This document shows positions 47,685-62,600 of a stretch of DNA of 64,000 bases, one piece after another. Position 1 is the stretch's first letter, and each line of letters opens with the position of its first letter. The notes below the pieces were generated by a model that was given only the letters and a program-made list of their open reading frames with translations, was not told the DNA's origin and searched no databases. The stretch spans positions 21,532,450 to 21,596,449 of the forward strand of contig NC_134029.1 in NCBI RefSeq assembly GCF_964204645.1, given 5' to 3'. The stretch is from Tubulanus polymorphus. Taxonomy: Eukaryota > Nemertea > Palaeonemertea > Tubulaniformes > Tubulanidae. The translations under genes and the position numbers were made by a program.

Positions 47685-50600
47685 TTAACACGCCGCCATT
47701 GTTATTCCTTTCTGTTTGTGGATATCGGATGGATTCAATTTCATCATCATTTGATGGCAATCTTGCAGCGAACGTTTATCGCCGAGACTTTTACAAACTT
47801 TCACCGCCTCCGCGATCATGTCGACCTGCTGCCCGGGCGACGACAGTACTTGCGTCGGTAAATGTCGACACGCCAGTAGTAAAGCTGCCGCGCGATCTCG
47901 CAGTTCGAACTTCGTCTCGACGATTTCAACTCGTTCTGAAATCAGATAATCAATGTTAGATATAGTTAAGTTTATGAATTAGGTACAAGAATGCTATAAA
48001 AATGAATACATGTAGCATACACAAGACCACTTGTCTCTGAACTTAAAACAACAAGTTCCTGCAGCACTTATCCTATAGATACATATTGTTTAGTTAACAC
48101 TTTAATAAAAATATTTCTAACATCTTTGAACAATCCCAAGCAATTTCTTGACTAGTTGATGCTGCCAGCTGGTGGCAGGCGTTGTTACTAAATGATAGTA
48201 AGCCGAATGAACGAAAGCAATCAAGAATTCTTCTCGCGGCAAATGAGGATCCGGACAAAGACTCTCGTATTTCTTCTCGGATTCAATTAAAATCTATTCA
48301 TAACTTTTTAAAATTCTATGGATGATGAATACACAATGAATTGAGCGATGAAGTTTTGACAGAGCTGTTTATGACGGGTTCGTTAGCTCACCTTTCTCAG
48401 CGCGAGATGTACTTTGTCTACGCCTGATAGTCCTGTCCAGTAATTGCTGCGTTTTACTTGGGTTCGCTCCGGCCATTAAACGCGCCGTTGCTTCGTGTAA
48501 GAAAACCTACAAAACGGAGACCGGTTAACTGCTTTATCAAAGTTGTAAAAACAGGATTTTCACAAATTTTCTAGTTCACGACGCTAATACTCACGCGATG
48601 TAAAGCTGGTTTCAGTTTCTGCGATATCTTTCTCAGCGTGTTCAAATCCTGTTGAAACGCCCTCTGCTCGGTCTGACAAACCGTCGTACTCGACACGCTG
48701 TCCGATTCTTTCTCTTGCTGCCAGATGGCGGTGCGAGTCATCAACAACCAGTCCGTTACGACCATCTGTACACTCTGCGAACCGAATGAGACTAGTGTAA
48801 TTTGATATTCGAATTAAATGCAATGACGCTCGAAACTTAAAACCTTAATTGTGTTAACTATCACGTTGCCTTTAATGCGAGATACATTTGACAAATTTTG
48901 AGTGCATTTCTATCCAATCATCATCACAATGAAATCTATAACAGAATGTCATCCTCCGCGTACCGAGTCATTCAGCGCGATGTCGTTAACGCTTTGTTTC
49001 TAGGATTGCACTGCAGATGCATCGCATGAATTTAAACAGAAATGCAATGCAACTACAATGCACCCGAGCTACAAACATGAATTCGTCTTCTTCGCCACCG
49101 TAAGCATTGTCATGCCTGAAATACTAACTGAGAGATGACCGTTGAGGTAAAACCTACCGGGTATAGATGTAAACAACTGCCGCACGTCGGGCTGATCAGC
49201 GAATTCTCCGAGCTGAAACTCTCGCGCAACAATTGTCCCGATTTATCGCATTGTTTCAGAATGTTGTATTCGTGCGACGATTTCTCATTCGTCAGAACGG
49301 ATTTCTTCGCTTTGAACGCCAACAATGCGCTTCTCGCTAACGGATCGCTGAAATAAAAATCGAATGGAATATTACAATCGTACATTTTCCATCATATGAT
49401 GCATTCAGTGTTCTCCATATGCTGGAATTTTTAAAGGGGTTGCATTATTACATTGTGGCTGCTGAAGTAGCTGGTTTTCGATACTTCAAAAAATACAGAA
49501 AATTTAAGCTTAATATTCATGTAATCTTCTATTTGATACATTAGCTCAATATATTTCAAAGTAATTATCTGCATTGATAGAATATTAACATCCATTCTGG
49601 TAGGGGCAGAATATATTTTATCAGGGGTGGCTGATTCTCACATGGGTGGATATAACCCCAATGAAACCTGCTGTGTACCTGTTGTTCTGTAGAACAGCCG
49701 GAAACGATTCGATGATAGGATAAAATCGGGCAGCATTTTTCTCATCACCCGTCAGCCAGTACGTGGCTACCGTTAGAACAGCCGACCACCATTTAGACGC
49801 GACATCACCCACTGCGTAAAATACACGATGATATTGAACAATACTGAATTACAGCCGCTGTACGGAGAACAATAAGAATTCAATTCACAGGCTAATAACG
49901 CGATAATAGCTGTTACAAAGCCAACAGCTGGTTTTAATAGAGACCTAGTAACGATATTCCCAGGTAGACTCAATGATACACAGTACAACGGGCGCTAATA
50001 ACAAGAGCTAGTTCACAATTAAACGAATACGACTTACAATGAGATGTAAAAGGAGTGCTGTAGTCATCGTCGGACTTTTTGTTGCTTTTCGTCGCCGCGT
50101 TTGCGCAGTCGGATAATAACTGTAAATACTCGATCACATCAGTAGATTCTCTGAAATGAATGAATATATTAAACAGACGTGTACACGTAGCATTCAGAAC
50201 AAGTAGAATTATACTATGTTCTAGGCTACCATGAATTTCCTTTAAATCTCTGAAAACCATAATTTTTTCATTTACAGAATTTTGTCTGGTAAAGTTTTAT
50301 TTAGATTAGGTTTGCGCTATAATTTTCAAATTGATCAATTCGCAGTACTGTACATAGCGGTAGTTAGACTTATCCGGAGTATTCGTTTATACTTACTTGC
50401 TATTGTCTGTAGAGCCGATGTTTGGTGTCAGAAGAGTGAACAATGAAATCTCCAGTAAATGTTCCCGATAGGCGCGGGTAACAAATGACAGCGGATTAGC
50501 TGAAACGTTAACATCATAACAATTGAAACACATTTCAATGTTAGTTCAAAATCATTTAACATAAGCCGCCATCACAAAAACGTTTTTGACCCTTTCCAAA

Positions 50601-53600
50601 TTCTGCATAAACCAGATTAAGCCGGGCTCCAATGGCCAACCAGTCACACTGGTCACAAATGGACATGGGCCAAATTTGGCCAGATGACCTAACTCATCGG
50701 AACACTCCAGGGCCACATGTCAAATTATTCCATGTGAATTCTAACTGGTTCTGTAAGCGATTTGCCTCAGTTAGTCACAGCATTGTTTTCAGTAACAATG
50801 TGAAGATCAGTTTCAACCAGGCCATATCGCCTCATGTGAATGCAGCTATTGTAAATGTAAGTGATACAGGTACCAGTCGACACACTTACCTTCATCACCG
50901 AGAAGAGTGAAGACTGTGTCACTACCGGTCAACGACCAATCACCATCCACGAAAAATCGATGTCCTTGCGGATGGCATAACCACTGCATCGACGACGGTA
51001 TAGTGCCGCCACCTAGCGTACAAATATGTCGTCCTTTACTCAAATAGTATCTCTGCCAAAGAAAAATAAATATACTCATATAAATTTTCAGAGAGGCTAA
51101 GCGCGTCAATTGGTGCAGATCGCTTTCTGATAAAGCTCTGTCCGTATTAAAGTGATTTCCCCGAAGACTGCCGCGAGTCTTCGGATTGTTGCGCGTCTAA
51201 CAAGTCGTGGATGAATATCTCCCCGAAAGTGTCGAGCATCCACAACACCAGCGAAAACATCAACAAACATATCACCGGGATAATATAGACTAATTCCGCC
51301 ATGTTGATCCGAACTGCTTACTTCACGAGTATCCCCCCTGAGCGCGCGATGTTTCAATTCAACAACAAGAAATCGCTACAGTTCGAAAAGATATACAACT
51401 AGTGAGTAAGAGAGTATCCCTAGTGAGAGAGAGTATCCCTAGTGCATAGGCTGTAAAGAGATATTTATACCGCAACTGTTTAACATCTCACAGCGCGGAG
51501 AACTATAAACCCCAGGGTCGTTGTTCCTCATTCCTATATAAACAAGCCCTACATTTACTGCACGTTATGTTATGTAAAGAAAAAACTCTTATCGTTTATT
51601 CGACAAGATTCTATATTCTCAAGGTCGTGGCGCAGATTTTGATGATTGGAAAGCTTCGGATATTATTCTTTTTTCTACCGTATGATTCGTACCTAAAAAA
51701 GATTACGGTAACCCTCGAAGAAACAAGTAATTATACCCAGGATGAGAGAGAGAGAGCATGCAGGAGGGCTGGAAGTAGTTTTAGCTGGGGATAATAAACA
51801 GTGATACTCGGGTGATTTATTCCTAACGAGGAGGATGAGTGTTAGAGAATGTAGGTATACAGTTTGTGCTAGTAGATATTGCTAGAAGATTAGACACACC
51901 GTAGTAAGGGCAACTAAATATCATTATCTAGAGGGGTCAGTTATTTATTACATAAGCAATAAAAGCCAGATTATCATTATCATCATCAGTTGTGAACGAT
52001 CTGTTGTTTTCTGTTATTTTATTATGTTCTCTTAATTCATCTACTTTTGGTATATCTAATTGTTAATATGTACATAACTTGGCCTACTGTCACAATTATC
52101 TTTTTGGTGTTGCTACAAATGTGCATCGTACCTACGCATTCTATCTAGTAAAATAGTCATATAATTGTTTTTAAAATCTGTATAGACTCTAATTCCATCC
52201 CCTTTTTTCCCTGATTTTTTGATGTGATTACACAAAATTTTCCCGAGAAAATCAGAGGTTTGTAGAATGTTACAATTCATTCATTTTTTAAATCTTTCGG
52301 ATTCCCTGAGTTTTCCTGGTCAGTGGCCAACCTGTTAACTGATTATTTTTTCTGATTCCCTGATACTCGTTTGATTATTGGCACAGAAAATTATGAAGCG
52401 AATGAGATAAAAGTATATACGTATTCATACCGAAATGATTTGAGAGGCAAATGATAGTTTAAATCTAATCGCTGCAGTAGTGTAGATCTCGGCCATCGTC
52501 TCGCGGGGTAGAGCAGAACCGGCCGCTTCGCCGAGGTTTATAGCGCTCAAACACAGACTGAGACCGCTCAATGCACCGTCGCTGATATGCCCTGAAAGTA
52601 CAAATCGAAGTCAAAGCTGATTCCTGATTTTCTACCCTTTGACCAGGTACGAATAAAACATAAACCCTTTCAGTGCGATTAAACCTATCTGCGGTGTATA
52701 GATATTATCAGTAATTGGTTTTTAGTCTAGTTGAAAGATGGCAGTACCTGTCAAACATAGCGAAATATAAGTAACTAACGAATCACTGCACTATAGGGGT
52801 ACAACACGTTATTCAACGCACCGAGGTGGAATTTTTATAAAAATCATCCCCAGCACTTTCGGGTATTGATCAGTTAGCACTGAAACCGTTGAACGTTACT
52901 TAGATTTACATAGTGTAATGTAACGGTGATATGAACGTTTTTCTTTGAACTTCTCTACAGCCCTAGATCGAGCAGTTTTACGCAGAGAAAGAATCAGCCC
53001 TAGATCGAGCCGTTTTACGCAGAAATGACGGAGAAAGAATCAATGTCATCGCGTCTCATTTTCCGACGCCTGTCTTTTACGCACACAACAATACCCTGGA
53101 TATACTCAGACAATAAACAGTACGAAATTCACCCGAAGCTACAGAAATTCGAAACGTAAGATTCATATGAAATTTTAATAAACCGAGACACTTCGTCGCG
53201 AGTCTTAGAAAGTAGAGAAAGTACTTTTTCTTTTTTCGCGTATGGCTAGAAAGCAGATTTATGAACTCGATGTCATCAATTATGCATGCAGACAGATTAC
53301 GGATGAACTCATTTAAAAGTGAAATCAGTTTAATTACTGAAGAGTGAAATTACGTGCGCACAGGAAGATGATCGCTATGGAAAATTCAAAGCTTTTTAAT
53401 GAAAAAATCAATCAATTTAAATAAGTCACGAACGCACCCGATAAAATCATAATATCAGAAGAGCTTTCAGGCAATAATCGATTATACCGAAAATCCAGGG
53501 ATCACAGAAAACCCTTGAATTCGTGTTCTAGCTGGCATTCAGCCAGCATTTATTGCCTCTAATGTATTTCTTCTTAATGATTATATCTAATTTTTTTCTC

Positions 53601-56600
53601 GAAAAATCTGTAGCTCATCACGAGCATCAAATACAAAGTTTTCATAATTAATGAGCTCTCTAGGTATAGATGCTTTGACATATTTCGCAATAATCTATAA
53701 AGCAATATCGATAGTCTAGTTAATTATAGCCGTTTCATGGAAAGTCCAACAACCAAAAGACATCCTTCGCAGTAAAGTTTAGCTAGTTATTCGTAGGCTT
53801 ACCTGTCAACTGCAGCTGGTTCAGTTTATGATAAACAATAGCCGCATCTCTAGCAGACGCCTTCACATCATCGAGGTCATCGCCATGGAAATAACCGCAT
53901 TTGCCAGTCATCCACCTTCCGATGTATAAGCGATGCAAAATCTGGCGTAAAACCTGCCAGAAACAGCTAGCTACCTGGTCGACTTTGGACGTAGGCAATG
54001 GTCGGCCTAACGACGTCAGACAATCTTGTAAATGTTTACTAGCTGATTGGTAATCGCCCTAGAATATAATAATAATAATCTACAGAACTTCATGAATATT
54101 TAGGGGTAAAACGTTGTTTACCTCGGAAAGTATAATAACTACATCAGTCTCTAGTATGAACCACATAGATTTTTAAAATCAGCCAATTATTTCCATCGTT
54201 CATGCTAATTGACTATTTCCGATTAAATCATCTTAAAACTTGACCCGGTTTAGCTTTCAATGAAATCCCACTTATTTTCAATGAACTCGAACAATTAGAA
54301 TTCATTGTAATTCATCGGGCCCTAGTCATTACGATATAATATTCAGCATACGTTACCTTGGCCAAATCGATATCGGCTTGTTTACGATACATCCAGAACC
54401 ATCTGCCCGATTTCGACTGAGGTTTGATCACCGGTTCACCGAATATCAGGATTCGCGCTAGAACAGCGATAACAATCGAACCGTTGACCAACCATAGCAA
54501 CATCGTCGGAATCAGCCAGTCCATCCATCCACTGGAGACACCTACACACAGAACAATCAGTCACTTGCAGACAATGACATCAAATATCTTCAAATAGTTG
54601 AGTTATTAGTCTTTCTCTTAAAATGGTCAAGGACTCGCAAAAAAGTTGTTTCGCACAAAAAAGTTAAACCTAAATTTGACCCTGCTTGACCCTTTCAGTA
54701 CAAATCGATGATTTGATAATACATCACACCACGGTGTATCATGCAATATTATATTAGTAGCTTAGGATACACTGCATCACAAGCTTCAGCGTTACGCCTT
54801 CTGTACTGGGGCGGGTTTCAAATTATCTCCGGCAGTTTAGGGCAAGAATTGGTCAGCCCTGAAAGGGTTAACATTTTTTTTCTACAAGGCCAACAATTTC
54901 AACGAAAGCATTTCACGCTTAAACTTTTATCACGAAACTCTTTTATTTTCGATTCAACTTCGTAGAGAAATATTTTCTCACCAATGTCGTCTTCGTAGCT
55001 GTTCAACGTACGACTTCCGGCGTGCATTTTCATGTAGTCCTGTCCGCCGAGATTTCCGACTGAGCCGAACAGCGAACCGAACGGATTGAACGCCAGAACG
55101 GCCATCATGAACACGCACAACACCATACGAGACCTGTCTAACATTCCCGTTAACGGTCTCATATCGGAATCTACAATATCGAAATTATTCGGCGTTAATT
55201 CAACGTTGCAGTAATAATGATAAATCTTCAGATTCTCGATTCATGTATATTTATAGGCGATTCGAACGTGTGTGTGATCGTACTGCCGAGCTGATCAGTA
55301 ACGCCGGTGGATGCTACGCAAATGACTAGTAAACCTGACAACGCATAAAGTATGATTACACCAGAGGTAGAGGTAGTTCGGTTATACGGCTTACTGGATT
55401 TTTAGTAAATTTCTTATAGAATATATGCGATTTAATTACTATCGGAAATCATAAACACTCAGGGGAATTAGGTAACGAAAAAAAATTGCTGTAAGAGCAT
55501 TTTAAAAGATGAAAGTCAGGGTCCAATTTTACAAAAAGGTTTTATCTCATTGTTAATTCAGTTTATCTTAAATCGATTTAGGAGTTTATCTTTTTATGTG
55601 AAAATGGGTTCACCGGCCAGTTGTATAATCATGGCTTTAACTTAAGACCAGTCTAGGATCTTCTCAGTCCAATACTAGCCAATCTAACAACTTAAGACCC
55701 GTCGAATTATTCAAGAGACCATTTTTGAAATCAAGGCTCGACTTGAGAAACGGCTTCGACAGTTTTTATACAAACCTAGCATTTCGACGTCGCTGGTTGG
55801 ACTCGGCGGTAAAGACGAACCGCTTCCCGACGAAGGCGAAGGTGTCATTCCACCATAGAACTCGGGTGTCGGCAACGCTTCACCCTCTGAAACGAGACGC
55901 GGATAATTCGATGATTATCAACGGCAAAGAAAGACTAACAGTAGAAAATCAATTAGGAATAAACGGTAAGCAGTTCAAGTGCATGAGTCATTAGAAAGAG
56001 AATGGGAGAGAACAATGGGCGAACACTTTATCGGCGCAAGTCGGGTTCATGGACAGTACGAATAATGATTTTTGTCAGCGTCAAGATGTTCGGCGTTCGA
56101 GGAAACGCGAGCGCAATTATCGATTCAGATGCGGACCACGAAAAAGGAGTAAGGTCAGCTAACGAGCAGTATTCGACCGGAGTACCGAATCGTCAACCGT
56201 GACCTCGCGTGTGGGCGCTGGTTCAAGTATACACGCTCACGAAACCTAACACGCGCAAACGAATTAGCAAGGAAGGGAGGTGACAGAATATAAATAACGT
56301 GAGATCGCGAAAAAGAAGGCTTCATTATCAGTCAATTAAATCAAAGAGAATAATGGTAACATTATCACTCCACACCGCCCACATCAGATTCATAATTACT
56401 CCCCACGAACAATACGCATATAGGAATCAGATACACCATCTTCTTCTCTCTCGCAAAGCATTCTATTTGTTAACGCAATTATTTCTAACTGTATAAATGA
56501 TAAAGGCTGCCAATATAAAAGCCGCATGTCGATCAATACTCAGCTGTTGTATTAACAGCCAACGCGCTGGTATAAACCCACATTATGGGGATATATTCAC

Positions 56601-59600
56601 TGAATAGACCTTGGGAGGCAAAATGAGGATAACCCTAATTGCATCAATTAACTTATATGTACCATGTATGACGAGCAACAGCAAACATGATACACAGCTT
56701 GTCTAATTGCCTATTTTCTCAAAATGGATGGAGCTGTAAAGAAGTTTTGGGAATTTTGCTCAAAGTTAAGGAGTTTCAAGCACCTTAAGGAGTTACTAAG
56801 GAATCGAGGAGTCGCAACCAGCCCGCAGTTCGTTCATCTATGAACCTAATTACGTTTTCTCTTCTTAAACCTTCAATTTTTTCCTCGATAATCAAATATT
56901 CAATTCGCTGTACGATTGTCGACGTAATGTCGCGGTTCAGGCGACGATACCTACCTCCCAATTTCTTGCGCAACAACTCGTTCTCCTGTCGCAACTGGTC
57001 ATTCTGCGTTTGCAGGAAATGTATGTAATCTATTGTCTTTCTGAGAACGGCCGATTTGTTCAACTGCAATACAGAAAAAATACACATAAATCAATGACAA
57101 GAGACACGTATCGATAACAGCTGCTGCGAATTCAAGAGTCAAGCGCACTTCAATCATTCGGCGAATCGCGTCATTCTTATTTTTATCAATCTCGATAAAA
57201 GACAATGTAATTATCGTGTTTGCCGTTTTAATTCTGCTTTCATCAGCAGTTTATCTGTAAACGATACGACACGCAGCAGCCAGCGACAACGTACAACGTT
57301 ATGGATCGGCTCTCATCAATATTATCGACAGCGCGAATGCAACGAGATATGGAAATAGAGAGAAATAGAGAGAGAGAGACTCTCTTCATAATTCTAGGAA
57401 GAACATTATCCGCCGTGCCTGGGAAATTCTTACACATAATAAAATAAGCAGAAATACCAGGGTTGTAGGTGCAACCTGCTCGTTATATGAACCAATTAAT
57501 CGAGTGCTGCGGCGTTTTTTGTATCTAGAGTTTCTGAACTTCCTCTTCTCTTAATAATGCATAGCATCTAAATTATCGCACATCATTTCGTTCGCTTTGC
57601 TAATTCCCGCTCAACGGTGAATTTGACAGATTTATCAATAACGCCACCGCCGCCGCGTACCAGGGTCCCGTAAAATATTCAAACGCGCGAAAGCCGCGTT
57701 CTCGGCGTTCAAGTATTTCATTTGATTAGCGCCATTGAAATTGATGTTACGAATGGAGAAAATATCGACCTTGAAATCAAACACACGACATTGCTTCATC
57801 CGTCCATACGTCACAATAAATCCAGGGATAAATGTCGTTGTGCTTTATTACCGCATTCGAGGGGTTTATGTCCTCACCTCTGAACACTTCGACCAGCCGG
57901 TGCCACGGTGTCAACATGGCCATTACAGCGGGCAGCTCTCCATCTCAAGGCAAACAGTATATCACCCGCAGTGAGAAGTGAAGCTCCGAGAGCTTTTTTC
58001 TCGTGTCAAACATTGCCTCGAAATTATTGACGGAATGAAAGGGAGGCAAAGTGCACGAGAACTTTGCGATATCGTTAAAGGTCAACTGACAGTCAGTATG
58101 ATTCACCTCGCTAAACCCACAGTGCATACGTCAAAAATATGCTCTTTCTTTCGAAGATATCTTTGTATTCAAAAGTGCCCATTTCTAAATATATGTCCAG
58201 GGTTCGTATTATTTGCAGCCTATGATTTTTCATATGTTTTCCAGGGCCAAATATCCAAATTTCCATAGCTATTAAATGACGTATAAGCTTATGCACGCAA
58301 AAAACAAATATTAGGCCTACACTAAAACATCATGCGAACCTAATTTCTAGGATTAGGATCATTCTAGGATTCCATAGGTTCAAACATAAAAATAACAGCC
58401 TTGAAAAAATTGCTAATTTCCATAACTTTGCCAGGATTTTCCGGACTGTTCGAACCCTGCATGTGTTGAACAGGTGAATCCAGCATAGTGATTCTCAAAT
58501 CATGACCATTGTTTCAATTCATAAAGCTTTAATTTGAAAAGCCGACTTGTCTAATGCATGGTTATGGATTGAGAATAGTCACTGATCTAAAAAAAAACAT
58601 CCAACCAAATCAACGGTATTGGAACTGAAAAAATGTCTTAGTACTACGGCTTGTTTGTCATGGGAGGTTGCAAATCCAGGCTTCCAGGGCACCCGCAAAC
58701 CATCAGCATCCAGGGCCCTACCTAAACACACAGTTATCTGGTACAGTATAATAATGTGGTGGCTTTTTATATAGGTCGGCTTTTTAATTATACCCGCTAC
58801 AACTAGAACTGAATACAGCAATCTAAACAAATGACTGTTATTTGAATACCGCATGAAATTGTTTTAATAATGCACTACATCGATGCAGGAAGCGATATCG
58901 AATTCAGCTGTGTAAAACATTATCCACGTAGGGATTCATTTTCATTAACGCCGGAGTACAACGCACCAATTATAACATGAAATCAGATTGGTTTACAAAA
59001 CCAGAAATCACAATCATCGAGCAACGCGAAATACAGCCTCAACACAACGAATACACTGCCTGCCGTGGCGGCCGCTGCTGCTGCTGCTGCTGCATACCAC
59101 CCGTGCCTGGGAGAAATTATAAACCATCATTAACTGACTGCCCTGCAACCTAGAACCAGTTCCAATTCATATAAAACATCAATTACGAGGAGAAAGATAA
59201 CCAACTGATAAACCAGAACGCGCTCCTCTCCTCGTATTAACAGTGAATGCCTATATATCTCATACATTCATGACATATCTCTATTGAGCTTCTGAGCTGA
59301 AGCGAGGGGAAGACAAGAGCAGCATTCATACACGGCACCATTGATTCAGGCAGCGGCTGACCTAAATATTCTACCAGGGACGTCTTAATACTACAGATAC
59401 ATAATACCCCGCGCGCTAAAACGACACACACACACACAACCCTGAAAATAAAGCCGCGTTTTATTATAACGACGACGAAAAAAATAAAAAGTTCACTGAC
59501 CTTCGCGACTTCTCCGATGACGATATTCTTCAATTCGATGATCTTATCGTTGATGCTCAATCGATATCGTTTTTCGATCGCGTTGTGCGCCGAACGTTTC

Positions 59601-62600
59601 TCGCCTTTAAACACCGGTCTCTGCTGCTGTTGCTGCTGTTGAACGGCGTTGAATTGCGCCTGAGCGGCAGACGGCGTAATCCTCGTAATCGGCACTTTCT
59701 CCAGCCCGGCGCCCATCGCGGTCGTCGACGTAACCGTCGGAGAGCCGCGTTTCGGAGTCGGAGCGACATGTTTGGCGACGTGTATTTTAGGTGTCGTCGG
59801 AGCCGGTTTCGCGGTGATTGTTTTTTCGACTACTCGCACCGGTATCGGCGGCGACGACGTCGTAGTACTGATTATCGCCTGTGTATTTCCTAACTGCACT
59901 GTCTGTATCGGCGAGGCGGTGGTTACCGGACTCGAGCCGATCGTGACGACCTGCGCAGTCGTAGCTGGTGCCGCCGATGCTGCTGCTGAACCGGCTTTGT
60001 TCGCAGCTGCTAGTTGACTCTGCAGTAATAGCTGCAATCATATAAACAAACCACGTACAAGGGGTTAATAAACACCGGCCAATCACCGGTCGGGATTATA
60101 TGGTCTGACTTTCTTCGAGTAATCCGATTGGCTGATCGCGACGAGGAATCAAATATATTTACGAGGGACTTGATGAGCGCGTAAACTAAATCACCCCGAT
60201 CTAGTAAAACTTTCTCACACTGGTTCCTCGATCCAGGACACCCTAAATCAAACGCGCTACATGCAACTCCATCAAATCATTATTCGAACAATTCATCCAT
60301 TCAAGGTTGCGCATTTCAAAGCGCTTAGCTCGTTATTGGTTCTTGTGCATTGAGGAAATAAATTCTTCGAAACCGTGAACAATAGGAAACCGAAATGCAC
60401 TAAAATCAGAAACCTTACTGCGCGTGAAAAAAACAAAAAATGTTGTAAAATCATAAATCGTAATCCTAATTTAGCATGAAAAAAAAAGAAGAAAACTTTC
60501 TAGAAAAATGGAAACGGAATTTCTATGTACAAAATCGGAAATAAATTGCTACGAATCACTATTCATTAAAATTGATCCGGCAAAACAGATATTTATACAG
60601 CCCCTATTCACATAGATTTTGGACGGTAATCAGAAATTTGATAGCGTCTATTAAACAAAGACAGATGGAAAAACATCCGTCGTAATCGTGCAAAAATTCC
60701 GCGCAAGGTCAGCAGCACTTTTTAGCTACAATAAGCCTGCACTTTTAACAGTCAAGACGTTTAGTCACATTGTCCACACAACGACAATGAAATAGAATTT
60801 CAATTACGATCATTTTTTCAAAAGTATTTTTTGGTGTCGAATAACTAAATCAAAATCTAGACCTGTTCGAAAATTGAAGTTCATAAAAACATTCAGAGTT
60901 TTTTAGTTTTTGTGGGCAATTTTTAGGAGCAATCCAAGACTCAACCGACATAAGGCTATATTGATTCAAACCTCACGATTGAATAAACCGGAAGGCGACC
61001 ACAATTTTTTTATGGGATACATTATATAGAATACATGAACTCCTCACAATCAGCCGTGTCTGGCCGGCCTATCTACTATGTATTTAGTCTGACAAACTGT
61101 TGTGAACTCGGTTTCACCCTTGACAAAGTGTACATTCAAAACAACTTCATACACAGGCAGACTCTCCAGGGTCCTAATCCTTATCCAGGGCACTTTTAAT
61201 ATTTTTGAATCCTCGCTGATCCTCAACAAAAATTGTACATATTATGCTAAGAGCAGCCAAACATACCGACATCTTAGACCTATCAACATTTTATGTCTTT
61301 TCATCACTATTTAAAGTCTATAGTATGGAGCGATATTTTTTTTAGGTATGATAATTCAACATGAACTATGAACATGAACAAGAAGCAAAGAATGATCAAA
61401 AGAATAAGAGCCTGTAGCCAGGCCGATGTATACTTCTTCAGAGATGGAACAAATTGCTATCAACATTCATAAACCAGATAGTTCTGTGGTGTTTAATCTA
61501 TACAGCTTATAGCTTATAACAGAGGATATTAGCACAATATCAACTGATAAGATGAAGGCAAGATTTTTCGATTTATACCGGTAGTTATCTACGGCTTACC
61601 CGGCGTGTCGGGAAGAATCCGAAATACACCCTACATTGACTCATAACAAGCAAACTTACTCGAAAGTTTATTGACGCCTTGAAAAATAACGCATATTATT
61701 GCTTGATATTGGCTACAATAAATCAATATTAAAGATCAATTAAGTCATTTTTGCATTGAGTATCAATACATAAATTGAATTACCCGACAACCAGTCTAGC
61801 CCAGATAAATTGATGATGTGCACATCTCAAAAAATCATTATTGAAATTTATCAAAAATAAAACAGAGTTATGAAATATATTTAATTACAAAATAAACGCC
61901 AAAAATTAACATGTAATTGTAATTTTAAAAGGCCAACATTGATACATGCATCTACACATTATTGTAACACTTTTATGCATCAAAAAATTCATAAGAAAAG
62001 TCATAAATGCTTCATGGCCTCAGGCCACAGGTCTGAGGCTGTCACGCGCAAATTCAATTCAATCTGGCAGGATATGGTTACTTGAGAAATTGTGAAAGAA
62101 TAGCGCTTGTAGACTCAATAGTTTTATAATAGCAAAACAAATCAAAAGCTGGTTCGCTTTGCTTATAGCTTAGTTTGCTCAGTGCCAACCAGATGTCAGC
62201 ACAAACTAGTCTAGGCAATGCAAGTGAATACCGCGAGTAGATATCTTGATAGGAAAATGGAAGGCCCAATAGATCTTTTGCTTAGAATGAATGAATGCAA
62301 AAGAATCAATAATGATAACCTAAGCGCTTTGAAATGTGCAACATTGAATGGTGAATTGTTCGAATAATGATGAGTTGTATGTAGTGCGTTTGATTTAGGG
62401 TGTCCAGGATCGGGCAACCAGTGTGAGAAAGTTTTACTACTTTAGTTTATCAATCCTTAATATTAATTTGTCAATGCCAATATAAAGCAATAATGATAGA
62501 CTAGCAGTACGCAGTGCCAGCTTATATTCTCTCTAATATCGCTCAAGTGCCTAAAAATTGTATCAAAATGCGCCTGAGAATTTTCAGAGCTGATTTTTTG

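Noticed and set aside
54741-54965. Plus-strand 74-codon frame
   Set aside because: It runs through the piggyBac-like MITE and into SREBF exon sequence on the other strand.
59237-59500. Extension of the SREBF bHLH exon beyond VAK
   Set aside because: A GTCAGTGA donor follows VAK, and the next true exon (LNKSAVLRK) is at 57063. The extension reads into intron.
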